Below, one piece after another: positions 1-8,329 of a DNA stretch of 64,000 bases; within the stretch, counting starts at the first letter, position 1, and each line of letters starts with the position of its first letter. The position numbers and the translations under genes are program-made. The notes below the pieces were generated by a model. That model was not told the DNA's origin and searched no databases. It was given only the letters and a program-made list of their open reading frames with translations. The stretch comes from Nocardia anocheti (GTDB taxonomy: Bacteria > Actinomycetota > Actinomycetes > Mycobacteriales > Mycobacteriaceae): contig NZ_JAQQFV010000009.1 in assembly GCF_029675105.1 (NCBI RefSeq), positions 300,952 to 364,951 on the forward strand, in the 5' to 3' direction.

Positions 1-619
1 CCGCGATGATCAGCCCGGTGAGGATGAACGGCGCGGCGCCCACGATGATGTCGAACCCGCGACCGGTGAGCGAACCCGCGTCCCAGCGCCGCATCTCGTC
101 GAACGCCTTGGGATCGATCAGCATCAGTCCGCGTGTGAGGCCACCGAGCACCGCGGTGGCCGCGACTCCGGCCAGCGTCAGCCGGATCGGATCGGTGCCG
201 GTGTGACCCGCGGTGCCGAGGCGGTACACGACCACCGAAACCAGTGCCGCGCCGAGGAAACCGAACCACACATAGGATGTGATTTCACTCACCCCGAGGA
301 TGCCCACGGCTACCGTGATGGCGAATGCCGCGCCCGCGTTCACGCCCAGCAAACCCGGGTCGGCGAGCGGGTTACGAGTCAGCCCCTGCATCAGGCAGCC
401 CGCGACGCCGAGAGCGAGTCCGCACAGCAGTCCGAGAACGGTTCGCGGCAGTCGGTACTCGGTGACGGTGACGTGGTCGGGCGTGGTCACGGGCCCGGTC
501 AGCGCCGCCCAGACCTCACCGGCCGGGATCGATTTCGTACCGACCAGCAGGCTCAGCAAACAGGCCGCGATCAGCAAGGCGACCGTCAGCAACCAGCCGC
601 ACCAGCGCGGACTTCTCAT
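1..619 (-). CDS. FecCD-family iron-siderophore ABC transporter permease (3' end beyond window)
   Basis: This is the membrane permease of an ABC importer that takes up ferric siderophores. Translating the minus strand from the ATG at 617-619 gives 206 residues without a stop before the window edge, so roughly the C-terminal 40% is missing. The family signature is visible: RLPR near residue 56, then a Gly-rich helix, MQGLTRNPLADPGLLG around 77-92, and several hydrophobic helices. A GAGAGA ribosome site lies about 10 nt upstream. An IdeR-like iron box sits 61-79 nt before the start, which fits iron-repressed expression. The partner permease, ATPase and binding protein would lie outside the window to the left. 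Confidence 0.93.
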   Translation of the reverse strand, partial: MRSPRWCGWLLTVALLIAACLLSLLVGTKSIPAGEVWAALTGPVTTPDHVTVTEYRLPRTVLGLLCGLALGVAGCLMQGLTRNPLADPGLLGVNAGAAFAITVAVGILGVSEITSYVWFGFLGAALVSVVVYRLGTAGHTGTDPIRLTLAGVAATAVLGGLTRGLMLIDPKAFDEMRRWDAGSLTGRGFDIIVGAAPFILTGLIIA

Positions 620-679
620 CAGGAAAATCTCTCTCAGATCGGACAGTTCGCCTCGAAGATTAGCGCAAGCAAGGTATTG

Positions 680-698
680 ATAGGTGAGGCTTACCTGG
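680..698. promoter_or_regulatory. IdeR/DtxR-type iron box
   Basis: The 19-bp site ATAGGTGAGGCTTACCTGG matches the actinobacterial iron-box consensus TTAGGTTAGGCTAACCTAA at 14 of 19 positions, including the GGT and ACC half-site cores. It lies between the divergent FecCD permease (start at 619) and the secreted protein (start at 775). The natural reading is Fe-IdeR repression of the permease. The spacing to the rightward gene (76 nt) would also allow it to act there. Binding is inferred from sequence only. Confidence 0.72.
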
Positions 699-774
699 CT
701 ATGGTCTCGATGCGTTCGGTCCGCAGCTTGTTGCGCCGCGCAGTTCACACGAGGAACACGAAAGGCTCACCCCC

Positions 775-1494
775 GTGAAAATCACCAAGTTCGCCCTGCT
801 GGCTTCCACCGTCAGCGTTGCCCTGGGCATCGTTGCCGGTACCAGCCACGCAGCTCCTGCCGTGGATGCGAGCGCGCCGATCAACTTCACCTCCACCACC
901 AATGAGACCAGCACCATCATCGGCACCGACGCGGGCTCGATGGTCGTCGAAGACGGTGTGTTCAAGATCAAGGCCGCCGACGGCACCACCGTCGCTGGCA
1001 CCGAACTGGCCTTCCGCGTCGACGACTTCGAGTTCCCGATCGCCGCCGAGATCGCTGGCAACACCGCGACGCTGACCCCGAAGTTCGACGCCGCGCACGC
1101 CGTCTACAAGCCGGTCGCGCTGCCCTACGAGGACAAGGCGCCGTGGAAGTCCGAGTACGACCGCGAGCAGGCCGCGTGGAGCCGTCTGGGTAGCACCATC
1201 TCGCTGGGTGCCGCTGTCGGCGCGCTGGTCGGTGGCCTCGGTGGCGCGGCTGTGGGTTGTGTGTTCGGCGGTATCGCTGGCGCCACCGTCGCCGCGGCGA
1301 CCATCGTCGGCATGTTCGGTCCGTTCATCCCGGCCGCCGCGATCGGTTGTATCGGTGGCATCATGGCGATGGGCTCGCTCGGCGCCCTCGCCGGTCAGCT
1401 GTTCATCGCCGCCCCGGTCGCGATCATGGCCGCGGTGCAGTACTTCACCACCATCAACTCCCCGATGCCGAACAACCCCGCGCCCGCCAAGTAG
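775..1494 (+). CDS. Secreted Gly/Ala-rich hypothetical protein
   Basis: A 239-residue exported protein of unknown function. It begins with a Sec signal peptide (KITK, a hydrophobic stretch, then SHA before APAV, giving a cleavage site near residue 27). A polar beta-type region follows to about residue 125. Residues 140-225 form a long Gly/Ala-rich hydrophobic region with GxxxG-like repeats and two cysteines (VGCVFGG and IGCIGG) that could form a disulfide. The C terminus is Pro/Asn-rich. The GTG start has a GAAAGG ribosome site about 9 nt upstream. The architecture is familiar from nocardial secreted proteins, but no function can be assigned. It is divergent from the iron permease and shares its iron-box intergenic region. 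Confidence 0.85.
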   Translation: MKITKFALLASTVSVALGIVAGTSHAAPAVDASAPINFTSTTNETSTIIGTDAGSMVVEDGVFKIKAADGTTVAGTELAFRVDDFEFPIAAEIAGNTATLTPKFDAAHAVYKPVALPYEDKAPWKSEYDREQAAWSRLGSTISLGAAVGALVGGLGGAAVGCVFGGIAGATVAAATIVGMFGPFIPAAAIGCIGGIMAMGSLGALAGQLFIAAPVAIMAAVQYFTTINSPMPNNPAPAK

Positions 1495-1542
1495 GTCGCG
1501 CGAGGACGCTCGTGGAGGGGACAACTCGACGAGCTGACGTAT

Positions 1543-1566
1543 CCCGCCCGGTGCACACCGGGCGGG
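1543..1566. terminator. Bidirectional hairpin terminator between convergent genes
   Basis: A perfect 11-bp stem, CCCGCCCGGTG / CACCGGGCGGG, with a 2-nt CA centre is followed by ATTTCG. It lies between the convergent secreted-protein gene (ends 1494) and MFS gene (ends 1598). The U-tract is short, but the stem is very stable and its position is ideal for terminating both transcripts. Confidence 0.7.
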
Positions 1567-1597
1567 ATTTCGTCGTCTCCGGGCACACGGGCCGCGA

Positions 1598-3160
1598 CTA
1601 GCTCGCGTCGCGGGTCTCGTTCGGTGCCGGGATCCGGCGCAGCAGCACGATGACCAGCCCGGCGGCGACGGCGGTGAGTCCGATCGCCACCACCGAATTC
1701 ACCTGTAGCGCATGGGTGTACGCCTGCCGGGCGACCGTGGTGAGTTCGGCGCCGAGCGCCTCGGGCAGCAGCGCGGCCACGTGCAGCGCACCGGCGAGGG
1801 TGTCCTCGGCGGCGTGCGCGACCTCGGCGGGCAGACCGTCGGGCAGCTGTTCGGCCATCCGCCCGCGATAGACCGCGGTACCGATGCTGCCGATCACCGC
1901 GACACCGAGCGCGGCCGAGAGTTCCTGTCCGGTCTCCGAAATGGCCGACGCGGCACCGGCGCGGGCCGGGTCGACCGCGCCGACGATGAGGTCGAGACCG
2001 AGCACGAACATCGGGCTCAGGCCGAGCGAGAACACCACCATGCCGGTGACGATCAGCGCGAGATCGTCGGCGCCGGAGAGCTGGGTGAAGATCGCGTACC
2101 CCACCATGGCGATCAGCAGGCCGCCGGTCATCAGGTAGGCGGGCCGCACCCGGGGCGCGAGCGCGCTCACCACCCCGGCCGCCACCACCATGGCCGCCGC
2201 CTGCGGCACCGTCCACAGGCCCGCCTCGAACGCCGAGAGGCCGAGCACCAGTTGCAGATACTGCGCCAGCAGCAGGAACAGCCCGCCCATCGCGAGCATG
2301 GCGACCATCAGCGCCACCAGCGACCCGCTGAAGCGCACATTGCCGAACAGGCCGAGGTCGATCAGCGGATCGGTGAGCCTGCGCTGGCGCAGCACGAACA
2401 CCGCGCCGAGCACCAGCCCGGCCGCCAGCACCGCCAATGCGTCGACGGCCAGCCCGTCCTTGGCCAGTTCCTTGATGCCGTAGATGACGGCCATCACCGA
2501 CAGCAGCGACAGCAGCGCGCTGAGCAGGTCGAGCTTGCCCGGGTGCGGGTCCTTGTACTCGGGCAGCAGCAGCGGCCCGCTCACCAGCAGCAGCACCATC
2601 GCGGGCACCGCGACCAGGAACACCGAGCCCCACCAGAAGTTCTCCAGCATCGCGCCACCCACCAGCGGGCCGATCACCATGCCGATCATGAAACTGGTCA
2701 TCCACACGCTGATCGCGGTGGTGCGCTGCCGGTCGTCGTGGAACATGTTGCGGATCAGCGCCAGCGTGGACGGCATGAGGGTCGCGCCCGCGATGCCCAG
2801 CAGCGCGCGGGTGCCGATCAGCATGCTCGCACTGGTGGAGTAGGCCGCGACGATCGAGGCGACACCGAACGCGAAAGCCCCGATCATCAACAGTTTTCGC
2901 CTGCCGATCCGGTCACCGACGGTGCCCATGGTGATCAGGAATCCGGCGACCAAGAAGCCGTAGATGTCGAGAATCCACAGCAGCTGTGAACTGCTGGGTC
3001 GCAACGCCTCGCTGATGTGTGGGATGGCCAGGTAGAGCACGCTCAGATCCATCGAGATCAGCAGCGTGGGCAGCGCCAGCACGGCCAGCCCGATCCACTC
3101 CTTGAGCCCGGCCGAGGGGGCGGTGCCAGCGGCGTCGCGCGGGCTCTGGGTGGCAGTCAC
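1598..3160 (-). CDS. MFS drug-efflux transporter, DHA2-like (14 TM)
   Basis: A proton-driven multidrug exporter of the major facilitator superfamily, about 520 residues. The N-terminal membrane segment ends in a D-containing motif (SMDLSVLYLAIPHI). The loop 2-3 signature GDRIGRRK and the helix-5 antiporter motif (GPLVGGAMLE) mark the DHA2/QacA-like exporters. About 14 hydrophobic segments are seen. The GTG start at 3160 is preferred because homology begins just after it; in-frame ATGs at 3250 and 3259 would add about 30 residues of weak quality. No regulator is adjacent, and the AAA-ATPase gene is divergent at 3281. The substrate cannot be told from the sequence. Confidence 0.88.
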   Translation of the reverse strand: MTATQSPRDAAGTAPSAGLKEWIGLAVLALPTLLISMDLSVLYLAIPHISEALRPSSSQLLWILDIYGFLVAGFLITMGTVGDRIGRRKLLMIGAFAFGVASIVAAYSTSASMLIGTRALLGIAGATLMPSTLALIRNMFHDDRQRTTAISVWMTSFMIGMVIGPLVGGAMLENFWWGSVFLVAVPAMVLLLVSGPLLLPEYKDPHPGKLDLLSALLSLLSVMAVIYGIKELAKDGLAVDALAVLAAGLVLGAVFVLRQRRLTDPLIDLGLFGNVRFSGSLVALMVAMLAMGGLFLLLAQYLQLVLGLSAFEAGLWTVPQAAAMVVAAGVVSALAPRVRPAYLMTGGLLIAMVGYAIFTQLSGADDLALIVTGMVVFSLGLSPMFVLGLDLIVGAVDPARAGAASAISETGQELSAALGVAVIGSIGTAVYRGRMAEQLPDGLPAEVAHAAEDTLAGALHVAALLPEALGAELTTVARQAYTHALQVNSVVAIGLTAVAAGLVIVLLRRIPAPNETRDAS

Positions 3161-3280
3161 GCCCTCGACGTTACCGACGAGTCGCGTGTGCGTGCCAGCG
3201 GAATTTTCGGGGGCACCGCGGGCGCGGCCCGCGCGGAACTCACTGGACATTCCGGGCACGGGCCCGCGAGGATGGGCGCA

Positions 3281-4426
3281 ATGTCCACACGTAATGAACC
3301 GCTCCGGCTCGTCGATCCGCCGCGTCTGCCGCAGGAACCGGGCGAGCCGTTCCCGTGGTCGGCGGCCATCGATTCCACCTACTCCACCCGCGACGCCGTC
3401 GACGCGCTGGCGCTGGCGCCGTTCCTACGCGGCGATCAGCCCTTCGCCCGCCAGGCCCACCTGGATCGGGCCAGGCCCGAGGCCGCCCTGCGTCCCGCCG
3501 GGTCGCGCATCGTGCGGTCGGTCGCCGACGACGACAGCAGCGCGCTGCTGGCCGCCGGGGACGGCTGGTCGCTGCGGGCGGTGCGCTGGGCGGGCGGTTC
3601 GGCCACGGTCGAGGTGACCGCGGTCAGTGACGAACTCGCCGTCGCGGTGCTGGCCGAGGCGACCGAGGGCGCCGCCCAGTCACGTGACACCGAGTCGACG
3701 GTGGAGATGGGCTTCTGGCACATGGATGTGCGCAGGCCCGCGCGGCGGCGTCGCCGGATCGTCGCCCCGGCCTGGCCGGAGATCCGCGACAACTACTCCG
3801 CCGATGTCGCGGCGGGACTCGACCGCCTGATGGGGTTGGCCGTCACCGAGGTGCGCGGCAGGCTCGTGTTGCTGCACGGCGAACCCGGAACCGGCAAGAC
3901 CACCGCCTTGCGGGCGCTGGCGCGCGCGTGGGCGCCGTGGTGTCAGGTCGACTGTGTGGTCGACCCGGAAGAACTCTTCAGCAATCCCGGGTACCTGATG
4001 GAGGTCGCCGCGGGCGCCGACGGCGACGACGAGGACGGCCGCTGGCGCCTGCTCGTGCTCGAGGACTGCGATGAACTCATTCGCGGCGAGGCGAAAGAGG
4101 CGGCGGGACAGAAACTCTCACGTCTGCTCAACCTCACCGACGGCATGCTCGGCCAGGGTCGCAAGGTCCTCATCGCCATCACCACCAACGAGGACCTCTC
4201 CCGCCTGCACCCCGCCGTCGTCCGCCCCGGGCGCTGCCTGGCCCAGCTCGAGGTCGGCCGCCTCACCGCCGCCGAGGCCCACGACTGGCTGACCCGTCAG
4301 AACCACGACGGCGACCGGACTTTCACCGACGGCGCCACCCTCGCCGAACTCGTCGCCCACCGCGACGGCGAGAGCCACATCCGGTCCACCGTCGACCGCA
4401 CCCCGGACGTGGGCATGTACCTCTGA
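3281..4426 (+). CDS. AAA-family ATPase with actinobacterial N-terminal domain (DUF5925-like)
   Basis: A 381-residue cytoplasmic ATPase. Residues 1-170 form a domain I associate with DUF5925-type actinobacterial proteins. The AAA core follows, with Walker A (GEPGTGKT) at 200-207, Walker B (LLVLEDCDE) near 257-265, a sensor-1 region with ITTNED, and an arginine-finger-like stretch (HPAVVRPGRC). It thus resembles a classical AAA remodelling ATPase of the FtsH/p97 type without protease or membrane segments. ATG 3281 follows GAGG at a usable distance; ATG 3272 is possible. Role and substrate are unknown. It stands alone between two MFS genes facing other directions. Confidence 0.82.
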   Translation: MSTRNEPLRLVDPPRLPQEPGEPFPWSAAIDSTYSTRDAVDALALAPFLRGDQPFARQAHLDRARPEAALRPAGSRIVRSVADDDSSALLAAGDGWSLRAVRWAGGSATVEVTAVSDELAVAVLAEATEGAAQSRDTESTVEMGFWHMDVRRPARRRRRIVAPAWPEIRDNYSADVAAGLDRLMGLAVTEVRGRLVLLHGEPGTGKTTALRALARAWAPWCQVDCVVDPEELFSNPGYLMEVAAGADGDDEDGRWRLLVLEDCDELIRGEAKEAAGQKLSRLLNLTDGMLGQGRKVLIAITTNEDLSRLHPAVVRPGRCLAQLEVGRLTAAEAHDWLTRQNHDGDRTFTDGATLAELVAHRDGESHIRSTVDRTPDVGMYL

Positions 4427-4437
4427 GTCCCGGGCAC

Positions 4438-5832
4438 TCAGCGGCTGACGACGGACGCGGCGGCCGCGCAGGCCAGGGTGAGGACGAGCGGAACGAGCAG
4501 CGCCGCGGTGAGCGGGATCAGGGCGGTGAGCCAGCCGATCATGGCGGGCCCGGCGAGCAGGCCCAGATAGCCGACGGTGAACACCCGCGACATGTCGGTG
4601 GCCGCCGTGCTGCCCCCGAGATTGCCCGCGGTACTGAAGATCTGGGGCACCCCACCGGAGAGCCCGAGTCCGCACATCGCCCAGCCCACCAGCGTCAGCG
4701 GTAGCCACGGCGAGACGATGACGACCGCGAACCCGGCCGCCGCGAGCAGACTGCCGTACCGCACGATGGCCACCGGCCCGAACGCCCCCGCGACCCGGTC
4801 CGCGAGGAACCGCCCCAGCGTCATGGTCGCCGAGAAGGCCCCGAACGCCAGCGCCGCGTCGGCCTCCGTGGCACCCAGACGCTCGCGCACCTGCAACGCA
4901 CTCCAGTCCCCGGCCACCCCCTCCGCGAGCAACAGCACGAACGCGATCACACCCAGCGAGTAGACCCGACGAGTCCGAGCCCTACCGGGTTGTCGGCTGT
5001 GTGAGCCAGCCGCGGGCTTTCCGGTACCACCGACAGCCTCGGCCTCGTGAGTCGATTCTTCGGCGGGGCGGCTGGTATCGCCCTGGGCGAGAATCGGATC
5101 GGCCGTGTGGCTCGGCGCGGTGGTCGGACTGCTCGCATCGTCGTGGGGCGAGACCGGCTTGGTCGTGTGGCTCGGCGCAGTGGCCGAACTGTTCGCATTG
5201 CCGGGGGCCGAGACCGGCTCGGGGTCGTAGTGCTCGGGACGGGAGGTGGTGTCGGTGGTGGGGTGGCGCAGGAGGTGGGGGACCAGCAGGGCGGTGGCGA
5301 CGAGTCCGGCGATGCCCGCGCAGGTCAGGGTGAATTCGGGGGCCCAGCCCGCGCGCTGGGCGGCCGCGCCGAGCAGCGATCCGGCGAAACCCCCACCGGA
5401 GAACATGGCGTGGAAGGCCGACATGATCGGCCGGTGGTAGGCGCGTTCGACGTGCACCGCCTGGGTGTTCATCGACACGTCGAGCGCGCCGTTGCCCAGC
5501 CCGAAACAGGCCAGGGCCAGCGCCAGGGTGAGCGGCCCGGTCGCGAGGCCGGGCCCCACCGCCGTCACCGAGATCGCGGTCGCGGCCACGGCGACCAGGG
5601 TGCGGCTGCCGAACCGGTCGGCCGCCGGTCCCGCCAGCCGCATCCCCACGATCGCCGTGCCCGCCAGCAACAGGATGAGCATGCCGAGCACCGACGCCGA
5701 CACCCCGGTCCGGTCGGTGATCGCCGGAATGTGCACCACCCACATCGCCAGCAGGAACCCGTTGAGCGTGAACGCCCCGAACACGGCCGTCCTGGCCGAC
5801 CGCAGGCGCCGATCGATCGTCGCTGGAGTCAC
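4438..5832 (-). CDS. MFS transporter, YbjJ/FucP-like, with repetitive central linker
   Basis: A 12-TM major facilitator protein of about 464 residues in two six-helix halves. The N half begins FGAFTLNGFLLAMWVVHIP and contains GNGALDVSMNTQ, typical of the YbjJ-like sugar/small-molecule MFS group. The halves are joined by an unusually long hydrophilic linker of about 110 residues built of Ser/Thr/Pro/His-rich 20-residue repeats (see the repeat entry). The start is uncertain: GTG at 5832 is preferred because recognisable homology begins there, while ATG 5949 would add 39 basic residues. Its 3' end faces the AAA gene at 4426 with only 11 bp between. Confidence 0.83.
   Translation of the reverse strand: MTPATIDRRLRSARTAVFGAFTLNGFLLAMWVVHIPAITDRTGVSASVLGMLILLLAGTAIVGMRLAGPAADRFGSRTLVAVAATAISVTAVGPGLATGPLTLALALACFGLGNGALDVSMNTQAVHVERAYHRPIMSAFHAMFSGGGFAGSLLGAAAQRAGWAPEFTLTCAGIAGLVATALLVPHLLRHPTTDTTSRPEHYDPEPVSAPGNANSSATAPSHTTKPVSPHDDASSPTTAPSHTADPILAQGDTSRPAEESTHEAEAVGGTGKPAAGSHSRQPGRARTRRVYSLGVIAFVLLLAEGVAGDWSALQVRERLGATEADAALAFGAFSATMTLGRFLADRVAGAFGPVAIVRYGSLLAAAGFAVVIVSPWLPLTLVGWAMCGLGLSGGVPQIFSTAGNLGGSTAATDMSRVFTVGYLGLLAGPAMIGWLTALIPLTAALLVPLVLTLACAAAASVVSR
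5041..5220. repeat. 60-bp in-frame tandem repeat inside the MFS linker
   Basis: Positions 5101-5160 and 5161-5220 are tandem copies that agree at 50 of 60 bases by direct comparison. A third, more degraded copy lies at 5041-5100, with clearest similarity in its right half. The period of 60 bp keeps the frame and encodes 20-residue units containing TAPSHT. The array sits only in the cytoplasmic loop between the two halves of the transporter, so it changes linker length and not the membrane domains. Confidence 0.9.
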
Positions 5833-5955
5833 CACCTCGACGGTACCGGCCCCGATTCGAGCATCCCTGGAGATCACCTGGCGCCCGAGCTCGGCCACGC
5901 CCGAGCGGCGTCCGCCCCGCATCGAGCCGCCGCTCAGCGGCCCGGGCACTCGACC

Positions 5956-6789
5956 TCAGGCCGACGGCGTCCAGATCCCCGTGGCGGCGGTTTCCTTCGC
6001 GTACTCGCCGAAATCGCGCGCTTCGCGCCCCAGTGCCCGGCGGACTCCGTCGGCGGTGGCGGAATTGCGGCCGTCGAGAATGGTGCCGAACAGGTAGTCG
6101 AGCAGGCTGATCACATCACCGGGGACCTGGTATTCGGTCAGGGCGCCGACGAACTGCGCACGGTCGACCGGGATGAAGGCGATCTCGCGCCCACTGGCCT
6201 CGGCGATCTCACCGACCGCCTCGGCGAAGGTCAGCGCGCGGGGCCCGGTCAGCTCGTAGAGTTCGCCCGCGTGCCGGGGGTCGGTGAGGGCGGCGGCGGC
6301 CACCTCGGCGATGTCGTCGGCGTGTACGAACGGCTCGGGCACGTCACCGTTGGGCAGGGCGACGGCTCCGGCGAGCACATCGGGCAGGAACGCGCCCTCG
6401 CTGAAGTTCTGCGCGAAGAAACTGCACCGCACAATGGTCCAGCGCAGGCCCGAATCCCGCACGAGCTGTTCGCATTCCAGCGCCTCGGGCTCGCCGCGAC
6501 CCGACAGCAGCACCACCGAGCGCACGCCCGCCGCCACCGCTTCGGCGGTGAAGGCGCGCAGCACATCCGGGGCGCCGGGGACGGCGAGGTCGGGCTGATA
6601 GGCGAGGTAGACCGCGCCGACCCCGGCGAGCGCGGGCGCCCAGGTGCTCCGGTCGGTCCAGTCGAAGGGGATCGGCGCGGTCCGCGAGCCGACGCGCACC
6701 GGATGGCCCGCCGCCTCGAGGAGCGCGGCCACGCGGCTACCGGTCTTGCCCGTGCCGCCGGTGATGAGGGAAAGCTGCTGGTCAGTCAT
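5956..6789 (-). CDS. NmrA-like NAD(P)-binding oxidoreductase
   Basis: A 277-residue atypical short-chain dehydrogenase of the NmrA/quinone-oxidoreductase (QOR2-like) group. The N-terminal nucleotide-binding motif GGTGKTG is at residues 11-17. Family features follow: a one-sided Rossmann fold, VVLLSGRG, LRWTIVRCSFFAQNF and PEPFVHADDIAEVA. The classical Tyr-x3-Lys pair is absent, as expected for this branch. ATG 6789 (MTDQQ) is preferred over ATG 6801 or 6858, because the Rossmann beta strand begins directly after it. It is divergent from an AraC-type regulator, a common arrangement for this pair. The likely function is reduction of small electrophiles or redox sensing. Confidence 0.88.
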   Translation of the reverse strand: MTDQQLSLITGGTGKTGSRVAALLEAAGHPVRVGSRTAPIPFDWTDRSTWAPALAGVGAVYLAYQPDLAVPGAPDVLRAFTAEAVAAGVRSVVLLSGRGEPEALECEQLVRDSGLRWTIVRCSFFAQNFSEGAFLPDVLAGAVALPNGDVPEPFVHADDIAEVAAAALTDPRHAGELYELTGPRALTFAEAVGEIAEASGREIAFIPVDRAQFVGALTEYQVPGDVISLLDYLFGTILDGRNSATADGVRRALGREARDFGEYAKETAATGIWTPSA

Positions 6790-6929
6790 GTTCTCTGGCA
6801 TGTGTCCAGTACACCGGCCGGACGGCGGCGCGAACATCGCTGTGCCGCTCACGCACATGCGCCGTCGTCTACCGCCCGCACCGGCATCGGCCCTGCCGTT
6901 CGTGGTCCGCCGCGTCTAGGGTGGAACAG

Positions 6930-7880
6930 GTGGATGCCCTAGCCGGATTGCTCGAAGGTCCGCGGGCGCGCGGCGCGTTCCTCATGTGCTCGCTGCTGAA
7001 CCCGCCGTGGTCGCTGCGTATCCAGGACGAGGCGCCGCTGACCGTGCTGGCGATCATTCGCGGAAACGCCTGGGTCAGTACCGATTCCGAGCCGCCGCGG
7101 CAACTCGTGGCCGGTGACGTGGCGGTATTCCGTGGCCCGCGGCCGTACACGGTGGCCGACGATCCGACGACCACGCCGCAGATCATCATCCAGCCGGGCC
7201 AGGTCACCACCACACCCGACGGCGAGATCCTGTGCGAGACATTGAGTCTGGGCGTCCGGCAGTGGGGCACCGACCCCGAGGGCGAGACGCTGATGGTCAC
7301 CGGCACCTACGAGCACGCCGGGGCGGTGAGCAGGCGCCTGCTGCGCGCCCTGCCGCAGGTGGCGGTGCTCCCGCGCGGCGAACTCGACACCCGCCTGCTC
7401 GACCTGCTCGTCGACGAGGCCACCCGTGACCGTCCCGCCCAGGGCGCCGTCCTCGACCGCCTGCTCGACCTGCTGCTCATCGCCGCCCTGCGCGCCTGGT
7501 TCGCCCGCGACGACGCCCCCGCCTGGTACCACGCCTACAGCGACCCGCTCATCGGCAAGGCGCTGCGCCTGCTGCAGAACAATCCGGCGCATCCGTGGAC
7601 GGTGGTCGCGCTGGCCGAGGCGGTCGGCATGTCCAGGGCCGCGCTGGCCCGCCGGTTCACCGACCTCGTCGGCGAGCCCCCGATGACCTTCCTGACCGAA
7701 TGGCGCCTGTCGCTGGCCGCCGACCTGCTCGCCGAGTCCGACGCGACCGTGGAAACCATCGCCCACCAGGTCGGCTACGGCACCGCCTTCGCGCTGAGCA
7801 CCGCGTTCAAGCGGCATTTCGGGGTGAGCCCGCGCGACCACCGGCAGGGCGGCGCCGCCGCGCTGTCCTCGTCGGCCTGA
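6930..7880 (+). CDS. AraC-family transcriptional regulator with N-terminal cupin
   Basis: A 316-residue DNA-binding regulator. Residues 1-180 form a cupin-like sensor domain (MDALAGLLEGPRARGAF with GTG as start). The C-terminal 100 residues hold two helix-turn-helix units: WTVVALAEAVGMSRAALARRF and the second HTH ending GYGTAFALSTAFKRHFG, followed by the terminal PRDHR typical of AraC proteins. GTG 6930 gives the usual family N terminus; GTG 6921 is three codons upstream. Divergent orientation across a 140-bp gap suggests control of the NmrA-like reductase gene. Confidence 0.9.
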   Translation: MDALAGLLEGPRARGAFLMCSLLNPPWSLRIQDEAPLTVLAIIRGNAWVSTDSEPPRQLVAGDVAVFRGPRPYTVADDPTTTPQIIIQPGQVTTTPDGEILCETLSLGVRQWGTDPEGETLMVTGTYEHAGAVSRRLLRALPQVAVLPRGELDTRLLDLLVDEATRDRPAQGAVLDRLLDLLLIAALRAWFARDDAPAWYHAYSDPLIGKALRLLQNNPAHPWTVVALAEAVGMSRAALARRFTDLVGEPPMTFLTEWRLSLAADLLAESDATVETIAHQVGYGTAFALSTAFKRHFGVSPRDHRQGGAAALSSSA

Positions 7881-7912
7881 GCGGTCCGGGGCGTGCCTGC
7901 CAAGATGACACC

Positions 7913-8329
7913 ATGACCTACCCCGTGCTGTGGCCGATGCCGACCCGCTGGGCCGACAACGACCAGTACGGTCACGTGAACAACGTGACCTACTACTCCT
8001 ACTTCGACACCGCGGTCAACGCCTGGCTCATGCGGGCCACCGGCACCGACATCACCGCGCTGCCCGCGCTGGGCGTGGTCGCCCAGACCTCGTGCCGGTT
8101 CCACGGCTCGGTGAGCTTCCCCGACGAGCTGCGCGTCGGCCTGCGGATCGCGCGGCTGGGCAACTCCAGCATCACCTACGACCTGGCGATCTTCCGCGTC
8201 ACCGAGGCGGGCGACGAACTGGCCGCCACCGGCGAGTTCGTGCACGTCTACGTCGACACCCAGACCCGCAAGCCGGTGCCGATCCCCGAGGTGATCCGCA
8301 CGGCGGCCGCGGAGCTGGTGACCGACTAG
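7913..8329 (+). CDS. Acyl-CoA thioesterase (4HBT/YbgC hotdog family)
   Basis: A 138-residue single hotdog-fold protein that hydrolyses acyl-CoA thioesters. The signature TRWADNDQYGHVNNVTYYSYFD at about residues 9-30 includes the catalytic Asp of the 4-hydroxybenzoyl-CoA thioesterase family (D-x-Y/M-GHVNN). The start ATG is 30 nt after the AraC gene stop, so co-transcription is possible. The stop codon shares a CTAG with the stop of the convergent SDR gene. The natural substrate is not evident. Confidence 0.9.
   Translation: MTYPVLWPMPTRWADNDQYGHVNNVTYYSYFDTAVNAWLMRATGTDITALPALGVVAQTSCRFHGSVSFPDELRVGLRIARLGNSSITYDLAIFRVTEAGDELAATGEFVHVYVDTQTRKPVPIPEVIRTAAAELVTD

Noticed and set aside
203..778. 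Plus-strand open frames over the first 780 bases
   Set aside because: The minus strand encodes a clear FecCD permease through to 619; the plus frames are shadows.
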